Positions 32,579 through 38,418 of a stretch of 53,903 nt of DNA are shown in pieces. Source of the DNA: an uncultured Spirochaeta sp. (GTDB lineage: Bacteria > Spirochaetota > Spirochaetia > DSM-27196 > Alkalispirochaetaceae). A program made the position numbers and the translations under genes. The DNA lies in the NCBI GenBank assembly GCA_913030605.1, contig CAJWEZ010000029.1:1-53903 (forward strand), given 5' to 3'. The stretch's first letter is position 1. Each line of letters opens with the position of its first letter. The notes under the pieces are model-generated. The model did not search any database. It was not told the DNA's origin and saw only the letters and a program-made list of their open reading frames with translations.

Positions 32579-34233
32579 CCGAACCGGCGTCCCGGACGAG
32601 TTCCGACCGGAGCCGTACCGGCGACAGACCATACGCTCTTCTCTCGCCCCGTGGCCGCTATCCGATCTGGACGGCGGCCGCGCTTCTTCTCGTCGCAGTG
32701 GTGGTGGCGCCCTACGTGCCCCTCGCCGTGAGTCTGGTCTCCGGTGGCGGAGAGAGCTGGGAGCATCTTCGGTCCACGGTGCTCACACGCTACGTCGTGA
32801 ACACGGTGGTGCTGGTGGGGGCGTCGGCGGTGCTGGCCACGGTCCTCGGTGTGGCCGGGGCGTGGATTCTGGAACGCTATGACCTGCCCGGGACGCGGGT
32901 CCTGGAACTCCTGTTTGTTGCACCCCTGGCGGTACCGGTGTACATCGGGACGTTCACCTGGAACGGTATCCTCGCCTGGGGCGGGCCGGTGTACCGGCTG
33001 TTCGGCGGGACGCTCCCGTTCCGCGGCTGGTGGGCGGCGGTATTCGTCATGGTGGTGGGGCTGTACCCCTACGTCTACCTCACCACGCGGGCGGCGCTGA
33101 TGTCCAACTCCCGCGTGCTCTTCGAGGTCGTGGCTTCCCTGAGCGGCGCCGGTACCGGTCGCCGCACCGCCTACTGGCGGCGACTGTGGAGTGGCGTAGT
33201 GCCGTCGCTGCGCCCGGCGATCGTGGGTGGTGCCAGCCTGGTCGCCATGGAGGTCATGAACGCCTACGCCACGCCGGTGTACCTGGGGGTGGATACCCTC
33301 TCCACGGGGGTGTTCCGGACGTGGTTTGGACTCGGAGACCTGGACACCGCCACTACCCTCGCCGCGATCATCCTGCTGGCGATGCTGGGCCTCATCGCCG
33401 TGGAGCAGTACGGCCGGGGCCGTCGGCGCTACACCGCTGCCGGCGGGGCCCCCGCGCGACCGGTGACCGTCACGGGTGTGGCGCGCGTGGCGCTGGTGGG
33501 GGCGCTGATTCTGCCGCCGGCGCTGGGGTTCGTCCTGCCCATGGTGCAGCTCGGCTGGTGGACCGTGCTCTCGCTGGAGGCGGGGCAGGCGACCGGAGTT
33601 CTGGCAACCACGCTGCGGACGGTCCTGCTCGCCGGTGGCGCCACCGGAACGATCCTCGCCGTAGCGATCCTGCTCAACCTGGCGGCGTACCTCCGACCCG
33701 GGCGGCTCATGTCCGGGGCGCTGCGGGTGGCGGGAATCGGCTACGCGGTGCCGGGCACCGTTGTGGCGATCGGCGTGCTGGCCGTGTTCCGGTCCCTGAG
33801 CGTGATCGATCAGCGTCTGTTTCTCTTCGGTACGGTGGCGGGCCTGCTCTTTGCCTACGCCGCCCGCTACCTGGCGGTGGCCGTGCAACCGATTCAGGCG
33901 GGGTTCGCGCGCCAGCACCGCAGTACCGTGGACGCAGCCCGTTCGCTGGGGAGCGGGCCGTGGCGCGTCCTCACCCGCGTGGTACTGCCGGTGTTTCGAC
34001 CCACGTTGGCGGGTGCGGCGCTCCTGGTGGCGATCGACGTGATCAAGGATCTGCCGATGACGCTCCTCCTGCGACCGTTTGACTTCAGCACGCTGGCGGT
34101 GGATGTCTACCGCCTGGCGTCGGACGAACGCATGCCGGAGGCGGCACCACGGGCGCTCTTGCTGGCGGCGGTGGGAATCCTTACTATTTGGATCATTATG
34201 AAACCCGCCGTGCACCGATCGGAGGATGCCTGA
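32575..34233 (+). CDS. Ferric iron ABC transporter permease (fused two-unit type)
   Basis: Inner-membrane permease of 552 residues containing two tandem permease units with about 12 helices, as in FbpB. Docking loops occur twice: LFEVVASLSGAGTGRRTAYWRRLWSG (about residues 178-203) and STVDAARSLGSGPWRVLTRVVLPVFRP (near 450-475). The start is GTG overlapping the binding-protein stop as GTGA. A polar N-terminal tail of about 30 residues precedes the first helix. The ATPase gene follows 3 bases after the stop. Confidence 0.93.
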   Translation: MTEPASRTSSDRSRTGDRPYALLSPRGRYPIWTAAALLLVAVVVAPYVPLAVSLVSGGGESWEHLRSTVLTRYVVNTVVLVGASAVLATVLGVAGAWILERYDLPGTRVLELLFVAPLAVPVYIGTFTWNGILAWGGPVYRLFGGTLPFRGWWAAVFVMVVGLYPYVYLTTRAALMSNSRVLFEVVASLSGAGTGRRTAYWRRLWSGVVPSLRPAIVGGASLVAMEVMNAYATPVYLGVDTLSTGVFRTWFGLGDLDTATTLAAIILLAMLGLIAVEQYGRGRRRYTAAGGAPARPVTVTGVARVALVGALILPPALGFVLPMVQLGWWTVLSLEAGQATGVLATTLRTVLLAGGATGTILAVAILLNLAAYLRPGRLMSGALRVAGIGYAVPGTVVAIGVLAVFRSLSVIDQRLFLFGTVAGLLFAYAARYLAVAVQPIQAGFARQHRSTVDAARSLGSGPWRVLTRVVLPVFRPTLAGAALLVAIDVIKDLPMTLLLRPFDFSTLAVDVYRLASDERMPEAAPRALLLAAVGILTIWIIMKPAVHRSEDA

Positions 34234-34236
34234 CGC

Positions 34237-35334
34237 ATGCTGCGACTTCACCGACTGACACGCAGATTCTCCGGCATGGACCACCCCGCCGTCGACCACC
34301 TCGATCTGGATATCGCCGCCGGTGAGGTGGTGGCGCTCGCCGGGGCCAGCGGTTCGGGCAAGACGACCACGCTGCGACTGATCGCCGGATTCGACCGTCC
34401 TGATGGCGGCGAGGTGGTGGTGGAGGGACGGACCGTGGCCGGTGACGCCGCCTTTGTGCCCCCGGAACGGCGAAACGTGGGGGTCGTCTTTCAGGATTTT
34501 GCGCTCTTTCCGCACCTGACGGTGGAACGAAACGTGGCCTTCGGGATCTCCGATGCCCGCGGTCGCGAGCAGCGGCGCCGGGTGGCGGACCTGCTTGAGC
34601 TTGCCGGTATCCCCGAACTCGCCGGGCGCTACCCGCACGAGATTTCCGGCGGGCAGCAACAACGCGTTGCGCTTGCCCGAGCGCTTGCCCCGCGGCCGGA
34701 CATCATCCTCCTGGATGAACCGTTCAGCAACCTCGACCACACGTGCACCCACCGCCTGCTCTCGGAGACGCGCCAGCTCCTCAAGGGCAGTGGCGCCACC
34801 GCCGTGGTGGTGACCCACGACCGCTACGAGGCGTTCACCCTCGCCGACCGAATCGCGGTGCTGGACTCGGGCCGGCTGGAGCAGATCGGGCCGGCGGAGG
34901 AGATCTACGCCTCCCCCGCCACGCGGCACGTGGCGGAGTTTGCGGGGAGTGCCTCATTCGTTCCCGTGTGGCGTGCGGCGGACGAGTGGACATCACCGTT
35001 GGGCCCGGTGCCGGACGACGTCGCCATCGTCCCGGCCCGCAGCGGTGGACACCTCGCGGTGGTACGGCCTCACCAGGTCGAGGTAACGTGCGGTCCGTGC
35101 CACGACGCTGAGCACAACGCCCGGATTCTGGATGTCAGTTTTCTGGGTGCCGTGTTGGCGGTACGGGCGGAGGTTGCCTGGGATACCGGCGCGGAGGACC
35201 TGCTCGTGCACGTCCACGGACCGATGGACGGACTCCACGCCCGGGCCCCGGCGCGGGTGGATTGGACGCAGCGGCGGACGGGGCGCGATGCGCCGGACGA
35301 GGCGCGCGTGGCCCCCTCCGGCGTCCTGCGCTAA
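34237..35334 (+). CDS. Ferric iron ABC transporter ATP-binding protein
   Basis: ATPase of the iron importer, 365 residues. Walker A GASGSGKTT (about residues 35-43), Q-loop VVFQDFALFPHLTVERNVAFG, signature ISGGQQQRVALARAL, Walker B IILLDEPFSNLD, H-switch VVTHDRYEAFTLADR. The C-terminal TOBE-like part holds SFVPVWRAADEW and VRPHQVEVT. Two cysteines in TCGPCHDAEHN could bind metal, which would be unusual for this subunit. Its stop codon overlaps the convergent stop of the DUF4139 gene. Confidence 0.93.
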   Translation: MLRLHRLTRRFSGMDHPAVDHLDLDIAAGEVVALAGASGSGKTTTLRLIAGFDRPDGGEVVVEGRTVAGDAAFVPPERRNVGVVFQDFALFPHLTVERNVAFGISDARGREQRRRVADLLELAGIPELAGRYPHEISGGQQQRVALARALAPRPDIILLDEPFSNLDHTCTHRLLSETRQLLKGSGATAVVVTHDRYEAFTLADRIAVLDSGRLEQIGPAEEIYASPATRHVAEFAGSASFVPVWRAADEWTSPLGPVPDDVAIVPARSGGHLAVVRPHQVEVTCGPCHDAEHNARILDVSFLGAVLAVRAEVAWDTGAEDLLVHVHGPMDGLHARAPARVDWTQRRTGRDAPDEARVAPSGVLR

Positions 35335-37277
35335 TCGTTCAGTGACCGCAGATACGCGTCCAGCGCGTCCCGTGCCTGCTGTTCCGCCTCCCGCGCATCC
35401 CTGAGATCATCGCCCAGCAGATCCAGCCGCGACTCCTGTTGGTCGAGGTCGTTTACGTAGCGCCGATAGAGGCTCGAGTTCCGGTCCAGGTTGGCCATGT
35501 TGCCGCGAATCCGCTCCTGGTCGCGGAAGATCTGCGCCTGTTCGGTTTCCAGCTCCTGCCGTCGCTGCTGGTGCTGCTGCACCTGGTCGCGAAGTTCGAC
35601 CACGTTCTGCAGGATTCGGCGGGTGCGCGGGTCCAGCAGCCGGTTGCTGCCGAACTCGACCAGCGTGCCCCGGTCCATCGAGGTGAGCACGTAGCGCTGC
35701 TCGCGGATCTGTTCCTCCACCACAGTGGTCCGGCTTCCCCGGCTCTCGATCACCGCCACATCGGAGCGTTCCTCGAGAGGCTCGGGCGATACGAGGTCCC
35801 AGCCCTGCCGCCGCGGATGGCTGAACCGTACGGTTGGCAGCGTGGGCATGTCGCCGTCGACGATGAGCGTGTAGACCGTTGTGACCCGGGCGCGGCGCTC
35901 GGCGACCAGCGTGCCGTCGACGATTCGGATCGTCCTGAGCTCCTCGGTTCCGGCGCCGGTTGAACGATCCACCGTGAGCTGCAGATCCCGGGCGTACGGG
36001 ATCACGCGGTCTGCTCCGGCCGGGGTGATCGTCAGTTGACTGTCGCCGACGTACCGGTCCCCGTCAAAGATCGTCAGCGGACCCGCCGGAAGCTGCGTGT
36101 CGGTGGCGTTGGTGAAGGCGAGTGAAATCCTGGGCCGATCACCGTCGCTGCGGGGATCGAAACTGCGAATCGTCTCGGCGGTGAAGGAGCGATCGACGAT
36201 GGGAATCATCGCGGACTGACCGCGGGAGATCGAAACCGGCTCACTGACGGTGAGCGCAACCCCCGTGAGGCGCTGGTTGCCGGCCACGCGGGACGGGGCG
36301 GAACCGGAGATCGTGTCCATCTCCGCCATGGGGGCGGCGTCGAACGCCATGCTTCGCAGCGCCCGCGACGGCGCCTCCAGTCCCGACTCGGCGGCCGGGC
36401 CTACGACGCGCTGCTGTCGCGCGATGTGCTGTGGCGGGTAGAGGTCGAAGAAGTACGTATCCGGTGCCGACGACACGAGCCGCAGCTGGGTGCCGGTCCA
36501 GTCCAGATTGCTGGTGTTGTCCACGTGGGCCCACCCCTGGAGCGTAACGGATCCGTCGTGCATGACGGCGCGATAACTCGTCTTCCACACCGGCATCTCG
36601 CGAAGATAGCGGAGCGTCACGGTGCGCTCGCCGGAGCCACGGAGGTGGATCGTGACGGTGCGCGTGCCGCCATCGCCGGATCCCGACCGCAGTACGGCCA
36701 GGGCGCGGTCGACCTCTGCCGCCAGGGCGGCGTCCATGACGGTGAGCTCCTCAACGGAGGCGATGGGCAGGCGCAGGACTCCCTGCGGTCTGGTGATCAC
36801 GAGTTCGCCGTCGCCGTCGCGGTCTGTGGTCCCGCCGGTTGTGCCGTTCACCGCAAGGATACGGCCGCGATAGGTCGTCCCGCCGGTGTCGCGTACCGAC
36901 ACGTCGACGCCGCGCAGTGCCGCGGCGAGATCGGCGAGTGATTTCACGGCGGTGAGGTCGATCCGAAACTGTCCGAGGCGCCGGTCGAGGGGCTCACCGG
37001 CGGGGTAGTCAATCTGAAAGGTGGTGCCGCCGTCGGCGTCCAGAACCGTGAGGGAGCGAATCACGTCGCTCATCTGGTCCGCGGGGACATCGAGGTGTAG
37101 ATTCGCATCGTCGGTGACGGCGATCTGATGGACAAACTCGGCGACGCCGCTGGTAAATATGGTGACGCGCGCCACCGGAGGGGTGGCTGCGGCGGGCTGC
37201 TGCGCCACCGCCGGGATACCGGAGAGGGCCGGACAGAGCAGTGCCAGCCCCACAACGACGTTTCTGACGATATTCAT
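35331..37277 (-). CDS. Secreted DUF4139-domain protein
   Basis: A 648-residue exported protein of unknown function. The signal peptide covers about residues 1-25 (VVVGLALLCPALSGIPAVAQQ). The N-terminal part contains FTSGVAEFVHQIAV and repeated beta strands. The central part holds the DUF4139 core PVWKTSYRAVMHDGSVTLQGWAHVDNTSNLDWTGTQLRLVS. The C-terminus (about residues 555-648) is a coiled coil rich in Q, E and R. The ATG is favoured over an in-frame GTG at 37304 because TACAAT (37290-37285) ends 7 bases before it, giving a leaderless mRNA, and the signal peptide starts there. Confidence 0.88.
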   Translation of the reverse strand: MNIVRNVVVGLALLCPALSGIPAVAQQPAAATPPVARVTIFTSGVAEFVHQIAVTDDANLHLDVPADQMSDVIRSLTVLDADGGTTFQIDYPAGEPLDRRLGQFRIDLTAVKSLADLAAALRGVDVSVRDTGGTTYRGRILAVNGTTGGTTDRDGDGELVITRPQGVLRLPIASVEELTVMDAALAAEVDRALAVLRSGSGDGGTRTVTIHLRGSGERTVTLRYLREMPVWKTSYRAVMHDGSVTLQGWAHVDNTSNLDWTGTQLRLVSSAPDTYFFDLYPPQHIARQQRVVGPAAESGLEAPSRALRSMAFDAAPMAEMDTISGSAPSRVAGNQRLTGVALTVSEPVSISRGQSAMIPIVDRSFTAETIRSFDPRSDGDRPRISLAFTNATDTQLPAGPLTIFDGDRYVGDSQLTITPAGADRVIPYARDLQLTVDRSTGAGTEELRTIRIVDGTLVAERRARVTTVYTLIVDGDMPTLPTVRFSHPRRQGWDLVSPEPLEERSDVAVIESRGSRTTVVEEQIREQRYVLTSMDRGTLVEFGSNRLLDPRTRRILQNVVELRDQVQQHQQRRQELETEQAQIFRDQERIRGNMANLDRNSSLYRRYVNDLDQQESRLDLLGDDLRDAREAEQQARDALDAYLRSLND

Positions 37278-37354
37278 GGTCGTGATTGTATCACCCTCCC
37301 TCACGGATGAACGATGGTCACCGGTGGCGCGTGGCCACCGATGACCCCCAGGGC

Positions 37355-37552
37355 TTACGCCCGCTGGACCATACGCTCGCCGGATTCGGTGAGCACGCGA
37401 CCCAGGCGGAGCATGACCGTACCGAAGACCCGGCGCAGACTCCTGTTGGGGCGGGGTGACCGGTTCCGGCGGCGATAGCTCGTGGCGTGCGCACGGATGA
37501 GCTCCGCGCGACCTTCATTCAGGATCTGGTTCTCGTGGTGGTGGTAGTGCAT
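37355..37552 (-). CDS. Small basic protein with His-rich start, behind a structured leader
   Basis: A 65-residue, strongly basic protein starting MHYHHHENQ, then NEGRAELIRAHATSYRRRNRSPRPNRSLRRVF and a hydrophobic-basic end. I do not recognise a family. AGGAGG sits 5 bases before the ATG, an ideal site, so the gene is probably translated. The His cluster at the N-terminus could bind a metal, which is notable beside the copper genes. Upstream lies a promoter, a 24-codon ORF and a terminator-like structure on the same strand, pointing to attenuation control. Arg-rich content also fits a ribosome- or nucleic-acid-associated protein. Confidence 0.6.
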   Translation of the reverse strand: MHYHHHENQILNEGRAELIRAHATSYRRRNRSPRPNRSLRRVFGTVMLRLGRVLTESGERMVQRA

Positions 37553-37614
37553 GGCATCCTCCTCGTCAGATGCATTTGCTGCGATCCGCGGGGGCTGTTC
37601 ATGCAGTGACCGGT

Positions 37615-37700
37615 GGTGCAGGAACAGTGCGCCCGCGGCACGGGCACAAAAAAAACCGCAGCCCCGGAAGGCAGCGGTCCTGTTCCTGAATCAGATGCAC
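37615..37700 (-). ncRNA. Structured leader RNA: three-way junction containing a terminator
   Basis: Read on the minus strand, an outer stem P1 pairs CAGGAACAG (37688-37680) with CTGTTCCTG (37627-37619). It can extend with a GGTG/CACC pairing across a bulge. Inside lie P2, an intrinsic-terminator hairpin (37678-37655) followed by eight Us, and P3, a GC-rich hairpin (about 37647-37628). The nine-base string TGCATCTGA occurs both just before P1 and just before the Shine-Dalgarno of the 65-residue protein. No known riboswitch class was recognised. Confidence 0.55.
37648..37678 (-). terminator. Intrinsic terminator within the leader
   Basis: Minus strand ACCGC/GCGGT and GCC/GGC stems, separated by a single mismatch, are followed immediately by eight Ts (37655-37648). 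It is the best intrinsic terminator in the window. It lies about 100 bases before the 65-residue gene and 37 bases after the leader ORF stop. Confidence 0.75.
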
Positions 37701-37714
37701 CGGTGTTGGTGCGA

Positions 37715-37789
37715 CTAATGCAGTCTGGAGCATGCCTGTCCGGCGACAGATGCTGGTGATACGGCGACGCAACGATAAATCATCAACAT
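37715..37789 (-). CDS. Putative 24-residue leader peptide
   Basis: An ATG ORF of 24 codons (starts MLMIYRCVAV, ends SRLH) is preceded by AAAGGAGC with 10 bases spacing. A further in-frame ATG at 37798 is too close to that site to be used by it. It lies between a good minus-strand promoter and the terminator, the position of regulatory leader peptides. No amino acid dominates it, so classic amino-acid attenuation is unlikely; drug- or metal-induced stalling is possible. Confidence 0.45.
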   Translation of the reverse strand: MLMIYRCVAVSPASVAGQACSRLH

Positions 37790-37822
37790 GTAACGCATGC
37801 TCCTTTCAAAAGTGTTACCGGC

Positions 37823-37851
37823 AGTATGCAGCACTTCGGGAATTCTGGCAA
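37823..37851 (-). promoter_or_regulatory. Promoter of the leader/65-residue unit
   Basis: Minus strand TTGCCA (37851-37846), 17-base spacer, CATACT (37828-37823). Predicted start is near 37816, ten bases before the Shine-Dalgarno of the leader ORF. Between here and the csoR stop (37852-37973) I see only an A-run on the plus strand and no gene. Confidence 0.55.
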
Positions 37852-37973
37852 GGTATTTCGAGAATATTCGAAAAAAAAGACGTGATTGGAGCGGAGGCGC
37901 GAACTGGCGATGTCGACCGTGCGATCGCGGCTGGTCCGCACCGCCGCCGGTCCGTGCGCGGCCCCGGCGCCCC

Positions 37974-38333
37974 TCAGCGCATTCGCCGCGAGACGGCCTC
38001 CACGAGTTCGTCTACCACCCGTCGCTGCTCCGCCTCCGAGCCGGTGCGCAGGTCGTCCACCACGCACGTTTCGATGTGGCGGCGCAGGATGTTTTCGCTC
38101 ACTTTCGCAAGGGCGGCGCGGACCGCGGAGATCTGATCGACGATGTCCATGCAGTAGCGTTCTGACTCGATCATCTTCTGGATGCCCCGCACCTGCCCCT
38201 CGATACTCTTCATCCGCGTGAGGGCGGCCTGGTTGACGCCGTGGGGGCCGAGAAGCGGACGGGGCGAAGTGGACTCTGCCGCGTCGGAATGGTCGGCGGG
38301 CTGAACCTGGGGGTCCTGTGTCGCGTCTGACAT
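37974..38333 (-). CDS. csoR: CsoR-family copper-sensing repressor
   Basis: All-helical metal-sensing repressor of 119 residues. The first ~30 residues are a variable acidic extension. The family core starts VNQAALTRMKSIEGQVRGIQKMI, and the Cu(I) ligands are C61 (ERYC), H86 and C90 (HIETC), the x-C-H-C pattern of true CsoR rather than RcnR or FrmR. When copper binds, it should release the G/C-rich operator found 40 bp upstream. The ATG coincides with the predicted transcription start (TTGCCA, 17 bases, TATGGT), so the gene looks leaderless. It is divergent from copA-copZ, the obvious target. Confidence 0.95.
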   Translation of the reverse strand: MSDATQDPQVQPADHSDAAESTSPRPLLGPHGVNQAALTRMKSIEGQVRGIQKMIESERYCMDIVDQISAVRAALAKVSENILRRHIETCVVDDLRTGSEAEQRRVVDELVEAVSRRMR

Positions 38334-38339
38334 GTCGAT

Positions 38340-38368
38340 ACCATACGCCATTCGATGGGTGATGGCAA
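38340..38368 (-). promoter_or_regulatory. csoR promoter
   Basis: Minus strand TTGCCA (38368-38363), 17-base spacer, TATGGT (38345-38340). The seventh base after the -10 is the A of the csoR ATG at 38333. Confidence 0.65.
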
Positions 38369-38372
38369 CACC

Positions 38373-38389
38373 CCACCCCCGGGGGGTGG
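38373..38389. promoter_or_regulatory. CsoR operator
   Basis: CCACCCCC and GGGGGTGG form a perfect 8+8 inverted repeat around a single G, the G/C-tract dyad typical of CsoR operators. It sits between the two divergent -35 elements, that of csoR ending at 38368 and that of copA starting at 38390, so one bound tetramer could repress both genes. Confidence 0.75.
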
Positions 38390-38418
38390 TTGACCAAGCG
38401 GGCAATCCGATGCATCCT
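38390..38418 (+). promoter_or_regulatory. Probable copA promoter
   Basis: TTGACC (38390-38395), 17-base spacer, CATCCT (38413-38418). The -10 is weak, matching three of six consensus bases. If correct, transcription starts near 38425 and the in-frame GTG at 38428, not the ATG at 38410, would be the true start of copA. Confidence 0.45.

Noticed and set aside
37550..37789. Histidine-operon-type leader peptide
   Set aside because: The His cluster is at the start of the 65-residue protein after the terminator, not in the leader ORF, and no biosynthetic genes follow.
38332..38409. N-terminal extension of CopA from an ATG at 38332
   Set aside because: It would overlap the csoR start, both promoters and the operator, and the added residues precede the metal-binding domain without similarity.
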